This document shows, one piece after another, positions 24,603 to 33,600 of a stretch of 54,339 nucleotides of DNA (its first letter is position 1; every line of letters starts with the position of its first letter). A program made the translations under genes and the position numbers. Location: NCBI GenBank assembly GCA_964387775.1, contig CAYLZO010000005.1, positions 1 to 54,339 of the forward strand, written 5' to 3'. Source of the DNA: CAYLZO01 sp964387775. Lineage in GTDB: Bacteria; Chloroflexota; Anaerolineae; JAAYZQ01. Below the pieces are notes generated by a model, which was given only the letters and a program-made list of their open reading frames with translations, made no database searches and had not been told where the DNA came from.

Positions 24603-25088
24603 TTAGGTCTCAGTCTCTACCAAGTCCATCACCTCGCCGCCCGTGATCTCGAGCAGGCGCTCGTAGGCGATGGGAAAGACGGCGCGGCCCGTGCCGGCGG
24701 CGGCCCAGACCCCGTCGAAACGGCTCAGGGTGCGGTCGATGAGGGTGCGCAGCGGCTCGCGGTGGCCGACGGGCGGGACGCCGCCCACTTCAAAACCGGT
24801 GTGCTCCAGCACCTCTTGGGGGCGAGCGATGCGCAGCCGCTTTTTGCTCGCCCCCAGCTCGGCGCGCAGGCGCTTTTCGTCGGCCCGCTGGTCGCCGGCG
24901 ACGAGCACCAGCAACGGGGCGCCGTCGGCCAGAAAGATGAGGGACTTGACGATGCTGCCCAGGGGCGCGTCCACGGCCTGGGCAGCGGCCTCGGCGGTGC
25001 TCGTGTCGGCCGGCAGCTCGCGGACCCGGTCGGGGTCCAGGCCGGCGTCGACCAGGGCGCGGCGGACTCGTTCGACAGGCGTCATCAT
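24603..25088 (-). CDS. YbaK/EbsC-family aminoacyl-tRNA deacylase
   Basis: This 161-residue protein of the YbaK/ProX family of trans-editing enzymes hydrolyses mischarged aminoacyl-tRNAs (Cys- or Ala-tRNA-Pro in known members). The family-invariant Lys is in LGSIVKSLIF; other signatures are KRLRAELGASKKRLRIA, TGFEVGGVPPVGH and the Gly-rich C-terminal GGEVMDLVE. The start at 25088 is supported by GAGGAG 9 bases upstream; the longer frame to 25235 overlaps dnaE and was rejected. The dnaE stop lies 4 bases upstream of the start, so the pair is likely co-transcribed. Confidence 0.9.
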   Translation of the reverse strand: MMTPVERVRRALVDAGLDPDRVRELPADTSTAEAAAQAVDAPLGSIVKSLIFLADGAPLLVLVAGDQRADEKRLRAELGASKKRLRIARPQEVLEHTGFEVGGVPPVGHREPLRTLIDRTLSRFDGVWAAAGTGRAVFPIAYERLLEITGGEVMDLVETET

Positions 25089-25092
25089 AAAT

Positions 25093-28000
25093 CTACACTC
25101 CTCGGAGGTCGTTGCCCAGGGACTTGACCTGGAGCGTGCCGGCTCCCAGCATCTCGCGCAGCTTTTGCTCCAATTCGAGGCAGTGGCGGGTGGTATCGTT
25201 GGGAAACTGGAGCTGGATGCGGCCCTGCCCGCCATTCTCCACGTAGAGGCTGAAACGGTCGTCGCCCGAGTAGCTCGTAAGCAGATCGTAGGCCTCTCCC
25301 AGGCGCTGGGTGGCCTGCGCCATGTCCGGACCGCGAGCCACCGTCACGTGGATGTGAACAGGCGACTTCTTGGCTGTTTCGGCTTGGGGCGGGGGCGGGG
25401 ATGGCTCCTCCTCGTCGCGGGGCCGAGCGGACATCAACTCGTTGGTGACCGAGTCGACCAGGATGCTGGGTTCGCGGCCGCGAAAGCTCACCTTGCCCCG
25501 GACGATCAAGATGCGCTCCGGCTGCCAGAGCTCCCGCGTCTCTTCCCACACCGAGGGAAAGATCACCAGGTCCACAGCCCCCTGGAGGTCCTCGATCTGG
25601 GCAAAGGCCATGGAATTGCCCTTCTTGGTGATGTGCGGCCGCACATAGTTGACCATGCCGGCCATGGTCACGCCGCGCCCGGCCATCGACTCGTCGATCT
25701 GGCCGGTGAGCACGGTAATGGCCTCTTCGAGCTGGGTCCACACCCGCGACAGGGGATGGTCCGAAATGTAGGCGCCGATGAGCTCCTTCTCCCAGCCCAG
25801 CACCTCCTTGCGGGGCAGGTCGGGCACCGGCGGCAGGTCGGCGGCCAGGCTGGCCGCGGTGGCAAAGGCCGGCAGGTCGAACATCGAGTACTGCTGGGCG
25901 GCGCCGTGGGCCTGCTGGCTGATGCTCATCATCCGGTCCACGACGGCCAGGAGCTGGGCCCGGCTGCCGAAATCGCTCAGCGCCCCGACCTTGATCAAGC
26001 ACTCCAGCGCCCGGCGGTTGACGTGGCGCAGGTCCACCCGCTGGCAGAAATCGTCCAGGTCGCGGAAGGGGCCGCTTCCTGAGCTCGTCGAAGGACCCCG
26101 CGCCTGGAGGATCTCGTCCACCGGCCCCTCGCCCACGTTCTTGATGGCGCACAGGCCGTAGCGAATGGCCGGCCCCTCGATGCTCTCGGGCTCGTCCTCG
26201 ATGGCGAACTCGGACTGGCTATAGTTCACGTTGGGCGGCAGCACCTCGATGCCCAGGCGCCGCGCCTCGGCGATGAGCAGGCCCACCTTTTCGACGTTGC
26301 CCTGCTCCACGGTCAGCAGGGCCGTCATGTACTCGACGGGGTAGTGGGCCTTTAAAAAGGCCGTCTGCACGGTAATGATGGCATAGTCGGAGGCGTGGGC
26401 CTTGTTAAAGCCGTAGCGGGCGAAATACTCAAAGGCGTCAAAAATCTCGTTGGCGGCCTCGGGGCCCACGCCGCTCTGCTCCCAGGCGCCCTGGACGAAA
26501 CTCTCGCGGTGCTTGACCAGCGCCTCGCGGATCTTTTTGCCCACCGCCTTGCGCACCAGGTCGGCCTCGCCGGGGCTGTAACCTGCAATATCCGTTAGAA
26601 TACGGATGATCTGCTCCTGGTAGACACAGATCCCGAATGTCTCGCCCAGGATCGGCTCCAGGGCGGGGTGGACGTAGGTGGGCTCCTTCTCGCCGTGGAG
26701 CCCGGCGACGTAGTCGTCGATGAACTCCATCGGCCCGGGGCGGTAGAGGGCCAGCACGGCCACGACGTGCTCGAACTCGCTGGGCCGCAGCGAGGTCAGC
26801 ACGCGCCGCATCCCGCCCGACTCGACCTGAAAGATGCCGGTCACGTCGCCGCTCGACAGCAGCCGGTAGGTCTCCGGGTCGTCGAGGGGGATGTTGTGCT
26901 GCGTATACGCCACGCCGTGCCGCGCTTCGATGAGGTCCACGGCCTTGCGCAAAACCGTCAGCGTGCTCAGGCCGAGGTAGTCCAGCTTGAGCAGGCCGGC
27001 GTCCTCGACGACGTCCATCGTGTACTGGACGACGGGCAGGCCCTCGTCGGCGCCCCTGGTGGGGCGGTGGAGGGGCGTGTACTCGACCAGGGGCTTGTCG
27101 GTGACGATGACGCCGGCGGCGTGGGTGCTGGCGTGGCGCGAGACGCCCTCCACCTCGCGGGCGGTGTCGATCATCTTGCGCACGTAATCGATGCCCTCGT
27201 ACATCTGCCGCAGCTCGGGCACCTGGCCCAGGGCGGCGTCGAGCTTGACGCCGGGGCCGCCGGGGATGAGGCGCGCCACCTTGTCCACCTCGCCCAGGGG
27301 AATGTCGAGGGCGCGGCCCACGTCGCGGACGGCGGCCCGGGCGCCCAGGGTCCCAAAGGTGATGATCTGGGCCACCTTGTCGGCGCCGTACTTGCGCACC
27401 GTGTAGTCGATCATCTCGGCGCGGCGGTCGTCGGGATAGTCGAGGTCGATGTCGGGCATGGTCACGCGGCCGGGGTTGAGAAAGCGCTCAAAGATCAGGT
27501 CGTGGGCCAGGGGGTCGAGGTTGGTGATGCCCAGCCCGTAGGCCACGATGCTGCCCGCCGCCGAGCCGCGCACGTTCCACCAGATGTCCTGCTGCCGCGA
27601 GAACTCGCACAGGTCCCAGACGATGAGAAAGTAGACGTCAAAGCCCATCTCGCCGATGATGCGTAGCTCGTGATTCAGCCGGTTCTGGACGCGGTCTGTG
27701 TGAAAGGCGTCGCCGTAGAGCCGGCGCAGGCCCCCCTCGGTCAGGTGGCGCAGGTAGGTCCCGGCCGTGTAGCCCGCCGGGACCTCGATCTGGGGCAGGT
27801 GAAAGCCGGTGGGGTCGAGGTCCACGTGGCAGCGCTCGGCGAGGCGCAGCGTGTTGCGCAGCGCCTCGGGCGCCTCGGGAAAGAGGGCGGCCATCTCGGC
27901 CGCGCTGCGCAGGTAGTAGCTGTCGTTGTTCATCTTCATCCGCTGCGGATTGGTCATCGTCTTGCCCGTCTGGATGCTGAGCAGCACCTCGTGGGCGTAG

Positions 28001-28644
28001 GCCTGGTCGCGTCGCACATAGTGGACGTCGTTGGTCGCCACCAACGGGATGCCGGTCTCGCGGCTCAGTTCGACCAGAGCCTTGTTGACCGGCCCCATCT
28101 CGGGGATGTCGTGCTCTTGCAACTCCAGATAAAAGCCCTCGGGGCCGAACACGTCGCGATACCACTCGGCCACCCGGCGGGCGCGCTCGGGACGGTTATG
28201 CTCCAACAGGCGCGGCACCTCGCCCGAGCCGCACGACGACAGGGCGATGAGGCCCTCGGCGTGGGCGGCCAGGTATTCCTTGTCGACGCGGGGCTTGTAG
28301 TAAAAGCCTTCGAGCTGGGCCGTCGTGGCGATCTGCATCAAGTTCTGATAGCCGGTCTCGTTCTCGGCCAGGAGCACCAGGTGGGTGGGCTTGGCGTCGC
28401 GCTTGTGGTCCTTCTGAGTCATGCGCCGGGGCGAGATGTAAATCTCGCAGCCGACGATGGGCCGGATGCCCGCCTTTTTGGCGGCGTGGTAAAAGTGGAG
28501 GGTGCCGAACATGACGCCGTGGTCGGTGAGGGCCAGGGCCGGCATGCCCATCTCGGCGGCGGCGCGGCTCAGGTCCTCGACCTTGCCCAGGCCGTCGAGC
28601 AAGGAAAAATCGCTATGGACGTGTAGGTGAACGAAATCGGCCAT
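25093..28644 (-). CDS. dnaE: DNA polymerase III alpha subunit
   Basis: This is the main replicative polymerase. The 1183-residue protein starts with the PHP domain (FVHLHVHSDFSLLDG, then ALTDHG). The palm region holds the catalytic acidic cluster (GSAAGSIVAYGLGIT, then MPDIDLDYPDDRR), followed by the finger region, the helix-hairpin-helix and the OB-fold near residue 960. The length is normal for DnaE1. One oddity is an eight-codon insert of PSTSSGSG type near residue 850 (26074-26097) that matches an interspersed palindromic repeat. The ATG at 28644 follows a GGGGGAG ribosome binding site and a good promoter. ybaK-like and pfkA genes follow. Confidence 0.97.
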   Translation of the reverse strand: MADFVHLHVHSDFSLLDGLGKVEDLSRAAAEMGMPALALTDHGVMFGTLHFYHAAKKAGIRPIVGCEIYISPRRMTQKDHKRDAKPTHLVLLAENETGYQNLMQIATTAQLEGFYYKPRVDKEYLAAHAEGLIALSSCGSGEVPRLLEHNRPERARRVAEWYRDVFGPEGFYLELQEHDIPEMGPVNKALVELSRETGIPLVATNDVHYVRRDQAYAHEVLLSIQTGKTMTNPQRMKMNNDSYYLRSAAEMAALFPEAPEALRNTLRLAERCHVDLDPTGFHLPQIEVPAGYTAGTYLRHLTEGGLRRLYGDAFHTDRVQNRLNHELRIIGEMGFDVYFLIVWDLCEFSRQQDIWWNVRGSAAGSIVAYGLGITNLDPLAHDLIFERFLNPGRVTMPDIDLDYPDDRRAEMIDYTVRKYGADKVAQIITFGTLGARAAVRDVGRALDIPLGEVDKVARLIPGGPGVKLDAALGQVPELRQMYEGIDYVRKMIDTAREVEGVSRHASTHAAGVIVTDKPLVEYTPLHRPTRGADEGLPVVQYTMDVVEDAGLLKLDYLGLSTLTVLRKAVDLIEARHGVAYTQHNIPLDDPETYRLLSSGDVTGIFQVESGGMRRVLTSLRPSEFEHVVAVLALYRPGPMEFIDDYVAGLHGEKEPTYVHPALEPILGETFGICVYQEQIIRILTDIAGYSPGEADLVRKAVGKKIREALVKHRESFVQGAWEQSGVGPEAANEIFDAFEYFARYGFNKAHASDYAIITVQTAFLKAHYPVEYMTALLTVEQGNVEKVGLLIAEARRLGIEVLPPNVNYSQSEFAIEDEPESIEGPAIRYGLCAIKNVGEGPVDEILQARGPSTSSGSGPFRDLDDFCQRVDLRHVNRRALECLIKVGALSDFGSRAQLLAVVDRMMSISQQAHGAAQQYSMFDLPAFATAASLAADLPPVPDLPRKEVLGWEKELIGAYISDHPLSRVWTQLEEAITVLTGQIDESMAGRGVTMAGMVNYVRPHITKKGNSMAFAQIEDLQGAVDLVIFPSVWEETRELWQPERILIVRGKVSFRGREPSILVDSVTNELMSARPRDEEEPSPPPPQAETAKKSPVHIHVTVARGPDMAQATQRLGEAYDLLTSYSGDDRFSLYVENGGQGRIQLQFPNDTTRHCLELEQKLREMLGAGTLQVKSLGNDLRGV
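26074..26097. repeat. Short interspersed palindromic repeat captured in dnaE
   Basis: CCTGAGCTCGTCGAAGG (plus strand) is a variant of a widespread bacterial intergenic repeat (core CCTTCGACAAGCTCAGG). Here it is read in frame within dnaE as GPSTSSG. A diverged relative (CCCGAGCCCATCGAGGG, 13 of 17 identical, all differences transitions) lies in the GH4 gene at 29289-29305. Confidence 0.7.
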
Positions 28645-28669
28645 CGGCTCCCCCTGCGTGCTTGGCTCG

Positions 28670-28698
28670 ATTATACCACAAAGCGCCGTCGCTGTGAA
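28670..28698 (-). promoter_or_regulatory. dnaE promoter
   Basis: Minus strand TTCACA (28698-28693) and perfect TATAAT (28675-28670), 17 bases apart, 26 bases before the dnaE start. Confidence 0.75.
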
Positions 28699-28762
28699 GG
28701 CGGAACAAAGCCCGTGAGAAAAATTAACTGGGTCTTTCAGCTCGATTCTCTGTTTCTGTGAG

Positions 28763-28791
28763 TTGCCTGGGAGACAAATTTGCGGTATGAT
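28763..28791 (+). promoter_or_regulatory. Promoter of the GH4 gene
   Basis: TTGCCT (28763-28768) and TATGAT (28786-28791) with a 17-base spacer. The predicted start (about 28798) lies at the foot of the long hairpin at 28794-28855. Confidence 0.65.
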
Positions 28792-28793
28792 GA

Positions 28794-28855
28794 GAGCAAC
28801 GGATCTGCAGAATGAACGGATTTTTTGCTCCGTTCATTCCGCGCATCCGTTGTTC
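28794..28855 (+). repeat. 27-base-pair hairpin at the 5' end of the GH4 transcript
   Basis: The arms 28794-28820 and 28829-28855 are inverted copies with only 4 mismatches in 27 positions, around an 8-base loop (TTTTTTGC); the inner 11 pairs (GAATGAACGGA / TCCGTTCATTC) are perfect. It is either a MITE/REP-like element or a 5' stabilising or regulatory hairpin, since it starts where transcription is predicted to begin. Confidence 0.8.
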
Positions 28856-28883
28856 TCAGCCAAAGCTCTCAAGGAGGCGCACC

Positions 28884-30635
28884 ATGCCGGCCATCCCGAA
28901 CTTTATCCTCAAAAAGCTGTACATCAAGGGCAGCCTGCACAACACAGACGAGGGCTGCGAATTCGCCCTGAAAAACATCGTGGACAGCGGCACGGTGACG
29001 CGCTTCCTCGACCTCAAAATCGATGGCGTGGCCTATCCACCCGACGCCGAGCAGGGCGAGGCGCTGTGGGTGCGCCTGCCCGGCGGCCAGCAACTCCGCG
29101 CCGAGGCCATCACGCCCCAGGCCCCCCTCTCCTTGCCGGCCGACGTCGGCGTCACCCTGCACCTGCCCGGTCTCACCCTCGACCCCGGCCAGCACAAACT
29201 CCACCTCACCTTCGACACCCTCGAACTCGGCCCCCTCTCCTTCACCGTCACCGACCAACTGGCCCCCACGCCTCACGCAGCACACCATCCCGAGCCCATC
29301 GAGGGACACAATACGCAACACGCAATACGCAATCCCAGGGTCGCCATCCTCGGCGCCGGCAGCACCGTCTTTGCCCGGCGGCTCATGACCGACCTGCTCT
29401 GCACGCCGGGACTGGCGCGCGGCACCTTTGCCCTGGTGGACGTCGACACCGAGCGCCTGGAGCTGGCCCACCGCATCGCCGAAAAGCTGGTCGAACAGTC
29501 CGGCCGCGACTGGACGGTGGAAGCGACGGCCGACCGGCTGGCGGCCCTGCCCGGCTGCGAGTACGTCATCAGCACCATCGAGGTCGCCGGGCTGCGCAAC
29601 GTGCGGCCCGATTACGAGATTCCCCTCAAATACGGCGTGGACCAGTGCATCGGCGACACCATCGGCCCCGGCGGCGTGTTCAAGATGCTGCGCACCGGGC
29701 CGACCTGGCTGGCCATCCTGCGCGACGTGGAGCGGCTGTGTCCCGGCGCCGTGGTCATGAACTATACCAACCCCATGTCGGCGCTGACGCTGCTGGCGCT
29801 GCGGGCCACCGGTCTGCAAGTCGTGGGCCTGTGCCACTCGGTGCAGGGCACGTCGCGGCAGCTGGCCGGCTACCTGGACGTGCCTCACGAGGAGTTGCGT
29901 TTCCGCTGCGGGGGCATCAACCACCTGGCCTGGTTCGTGGAATTGACCCATCGTGGAGAGGACCTCTACCCTCGCCTGCGGGAGGCGGCCCGCGCCCCCG
30001 AGGTCTACGAATGCGACCCGGTGCGCTTCGAGGTGATGCTCCATTTCGGCGCCTTTGTCACCGAGTCGAGCGGTCACTTTTCCGAGTATGTGCCCTATTT
30101 TCGCAAACGGCCCGATCTGCTGGAAAAATACACGCGGGCGGGCTATCGGGGCGAGAGCGGCTTCTACGCCAAGAACTGGCCTCGCTGGCGCCGCGAGGCC
30201 GACGAGGCGGTGCGCGCCCAGTTGAGGGGCGAGGCCGAGATCGTGCTGAGCCGGGGCAGCGAATACGCGTCTTGCGTCGTCGAGGCCATCGAGCTAGACC
30301 GGCCGGACGTCATCCAAGGCAACGTATTGAACAGGGGCCTGATCGACAACCTGCCGGCCGGCGGCTGCGTCGAGGTGCCGGTCCTGGTTGACGGCATCGG
30401 CCTGCACCCGGCCCACTTTGGCCCCCTGCCGACGCAGTTGGCGGCCCTCGACGCGGCCCACATGCCGGTCCACGAGCTGCTGGTCGAGGCCGTGCTGGCC
30501 CGGGACCGCGAGGCGGCGCGCCACGCCCTGCTCCTTGACCCGCTGACGGCCGCCGTCTGCTCGCCGGCCGAGGTTTCCCAGATGTTCGACGAGATGTGGG
30601 CGGCGGAGCGGGAAGACCTGACGGCCTTTGAGTAG
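28884..30635 (+). CDS. GH4-family glycosidase with extra N-terminal domain
   Basis: Residues about 150-583 are a family GH4 NAD- and metal-dependent glycosidase (alpha-glucosidase/alpha-galactosidase type). They contain the Rossmann motif VAILGAGSTVFARRLMTDLL, the metal-ligand region GLCHSVQGT, GGINHLAWF and a Y-rich segment. The N-terminal 135 residues (MPAIPNFILKKLYIKGSL...) form a separate beta-rich domain I cannot assign. The two are joined by a linker made of repeat DNA (29280-29336). AAGGAGG 6 bases before the ATG at 28884 fixes the start; the longer frame to 28812 passes through the leader hairpin. It is convergent with the GH13-like gene, with only 3 bases between the stops, so both belong to a sugar-use region. 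The exact sugar is unknown. Confidence 0.88.
   Translation: MPAIPNFILKKLYIKGSLHNTDEGCEFALKNIVDSGTVTRFLDLKIDGVAYPPDAEQGEALWVRLPGGQQLRAEAITPQAPLSLPADVGVTLHLPGLTLDPGQHKLHLTFDTLELGPLSFTVTDQLAPTPHAAHHPEPIEGHNTQHAIRNPRVAILGAGSTVFARRLMTDLLCTPGLARGTFALVDVDTERLELAHRIAEKLVEQSGRDWTVEATADRLAALPGCEYVISTIEVAGLRNVRPDYEIPLKYGVDQCIGDTIGPGGVFKMLRTGPTWLAILRDVERLCPGAVVMNYTNPMSALTLLALRATGLQVVGLCHSVQGTSRQLAGYLDVPHEELRFRCGGINHLAWFVELTHRGEDLYPRLREAARAPEVYECDPVRFEVMLHFGAFVTESSGHFSEYVPYFRKRPDLLEKYTRAGYRGESGFYAKNWPRWRREADEAVRAQLRGEAEIVLSRGSEYASCVVEAIELDRPDVIQGNVLNRGLIDNLPAGGCVEVPVLVDGIGLHPAHFGPLPTQLAALDAAHMPVHELLVEAVLARDREAARHALLLDPLTAAVCSPAEVSQMFDEMWAAEREDLTAFE
29280..29336. repeat. Repeat-derived linker in the GH4 gene
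   Basis: A palindromic core (CCCGAGCCCATCGAGGG) is followed by ACACAATACGCAACACGCAATACGCAAT, a tandem ACGCAATAC-type block of the kind normally found between genes. It is translated in frame as the low-complexity linker HHPEPIEGHNTQHAIRN that joins the N-terminal domain to the GH4 domain. Confidence 0.65.
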
Positions 30636-30638
30636 AGT

Positions 30639-33600
30639 CTATTCTCGCGCCGCCTCCAGCAACTTCGATACCTGATACTCGGACGCCTCCTCGGCTGCCC
30701 GGAGCCGGTCCACGATGTCGCGGCAGGCAGCGAGCCGGGTTTCGGACTCGGCCTCGGTCAGCGACGGATCGGCGCCGATATCGATGGCCGCGATCGTCTC
30801 CAGCCAGTCGAGCAGTTGCCCGAAGGCTTCGTGGTTGAACCACAGCTCGTCGCGGTAGCGGTTGACCTGCAGGAACTGCTGCACCTCGCTGTCGCCCAGC
30901 CAGCGGCGCAGCACGGGATAGGCTGCCGCCTCGGGCGCCGCTTCGACGTCGCACCAGTCCTGGTGGCTGACCAGCACCTTGATGGCGCCCACCGCCCACC
31001 AGGCGCCGCCCTCGTCCAGGCCCAGGTCCTGGAGCGCGCCGGCCAGCAGCTTGCCCAGCAGCCACTCGTCGAGCCAGCTCCGGCTCTGGGCGGGATAGTC
31101 CTCGTCGGCCACGACCTTGCCCAGGGCGTGGGTGAAGGTCCAGCCCAGCAGCGTGCCCCAGTAGGCCGGATCGTCGTCCTCGTCCGTGCGGAGCGCCAGG
31201 TCCAACTTGCGGCGGATTTCCCCGGCAATGGCCTCGGGATCGCCAGAGCCGCCGGTGAACTGCCGCATCTCGCGCAGCAGGGCCAGCGCCCGGCGCTCGG
31301 CGTCGTCCAAGACCTCGGCGTCCGGCGCCTCGTCCGGCTCGGCGGCGCGGTTGTCCACCAGCCAGCGCAGGTGCCCGGCGTTGACCAGCTCGCGGAAGGG
31401 CTCGTGGATCGGCTGCAAAAAGACCTCTTTCAGCGCCTCCTCGATGCTGGGCACGCCGCGCCCGCCGAGATAGTCGGCCAGGTGGGCGTACTGCCGCCAC
31501 TCGTTATCCTGCACCTCGCGCCAGTCGAGAAAGACGTGGCACTCGTATGCCTCCAGCTCGACGTAGAAACCGTTGTCGCGCAACTCGCGGCCGGCGCGGA
31601 TGTACTCCAGGCCGGTGAGGCTGTCGCGAAAGACGTAAAAGACGCCGTCGTCGCCGCGCAGGTCCAGCCCCTCGCCCAGGTTCTTCTGCGTCAGCGCACG
31701 ACCTGTGGTGACGTGCGCATCGCGCCGGGTCGAACCATCCCCGTCGTCGCCGGTCTTGGCCGAATAGGCCACCGAGGTCTTGACCCAGCCCCGCGCCGTG
31801 GCGTACTTGTTGTGATAGATGACCAGCACCCGTTGGCCTGTCCCCGCATGGGGGTCGCCAGCGCGGTTGGAATAGGCAAACACGTCCTCGTTGACATGCC
31901 CCTCCGGGGCAAAAAAGTCGTAGAGCAGGAAATCGCGGACCTGGGCAAAGAGGTAGCGGCGGTGCAGCAAGGGGAAAATCTCGCGCTCGTGGCGGGCCAC
32001 CAGCCCCGGATCGGGCTCTTCGTCCCAGTAGGCGCGGCGGTACTCCATGCCGTACTTTTCGGCCAGCCCCTCCACCTGGCCGTGGCCGAACATGGGCAGG
32101 CCGGGCATGGTGGCCATCAGCGTGCAGATGCCGAAATACTTGTCGCCCTTGCCAAACTGGGCCACGGCGGTTTCCTCGTCAGGATTATTCATGAAATTGA
32201 CAAACCGCTTCAGGATCTCGGGGTCGAATTCCAGCGTGTTCTTCATCACCGAGCGGTACTTGGCATTGTCCTCGTCGCGCAGCATGTTCATGAAGGCGCT
32301 GTTGTAGACGCGGTGCATGCCCAGCGTGCGCACGAAATAGCCCTCCAGCAGCCAGAAGGCCTCGGCCAGCAGCAGCGTGTCGGGCGCCTCGGCGGCCACG
32401 CGGTCCACCACCTCGCGCCAGAACTCGACGGGCATGGCCGCGTCGAACTCTTCCTTGGTCAGGCCGTGCTCGGCCCGGGTCGGGATCGCCCCGCCGCTGC
32501 CCGGCTCGGGGAACCAGAGGCGCCGGTAGTGCTTCTTCGCCAGGGTCATGGCCGCGTCGAAGCGGATGATGGAAAAGTGGCGGGCGACGTGCAAGATCGT
32601 CTGGATGACGGCCTCGCGCACCTCGGGTAGCAGAAAGTTGAGCTGGGCCGTGTCGTTCCACGGCATCGAGGTGCCGTCGTTGCCGTGGTATATGAATCTC
32701 TCGTCGCCGCTCCAGCGGTCCAGCCGGCGGAACACGACCGCTGCGTCGGTGCGGTCGTAGTAGTGATCCTCGATAAAGAGGCCCACCCGGGGGTCCTCCG
32801 ACAGGTCCGGCCCACCAAAGCTGTAGACGGGGAAGGGGCTGTGGTCCAGGGCGACGAACCAGTCGGGGTGCTCGATGACCCACTTGGAATAGATACCCAC
32901 GTGATTGGGCACCATGTCGCTGGCCAGGCGGATGCCCCGCTGCCAGGCCCGGTCGCGCAGGTTCTCGTAGGCCGCCGGCCCGCCCAGGTCGCCGGCGATG
33001 ACGTAATCGTAGAGCGAATAGGCCGAGGCCACCGCCTCGGGGTTGCCGCACAGTTGTTTGATCTTGCGCGAGGCCGAGCTCCGCTCCCAGAGGCCGATGA
33101 GCCACAGACCGGTAAAGCCCCACCGGGCCAGGCGGTCCAGCTCCTCGTCGGGGATCTGGTCCAGGCGGCGGATGTCGCGCTCGTAGCGCTTGGAGAGCTG
33201 GTCGAGCCAGACGTAGGTGTTTTTGGCCACGACGACCACGCGCGGCATCCAGTCCTTGTCCTGGCTAAAGCGCTCGGCCTCGAACGCCAGGGCGCCGTAC
33301 TCGGGCACGCGGCTGGGACCCCGCCCCAGAAAGATCGCCTTCTCCTCCTCGGCGATGAGGTCCAGGCTGCTCAGCAGGCGGTAGAGGTATTTGCCCAGGA
33401 ACGAGCCCCAGCGCTCGCGGATAAACTCCAACTGGCCGGAGAGGGAGTGAGGCACGTTCTCTGCCGGGCTGCGCAGCATGTCCACCACGTTCTCGTCGTC
33501 GGGGCCAAAGCGGGGCTGCTCCTCGAAAAAGTCGTGCAGCGCGTCTACGATCTGGGGATAGGCCGTCTCCCGCGACAGGTCGTCGTCGTCGAAAAGCTCC

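Noticed and set aside
28812..28883. Upstream start of the GH4 gene at 28812
   Set aside because: It lies inside the leader hairpin; the ATG at 28884 has a perfect AAGGAGG at the right distance.
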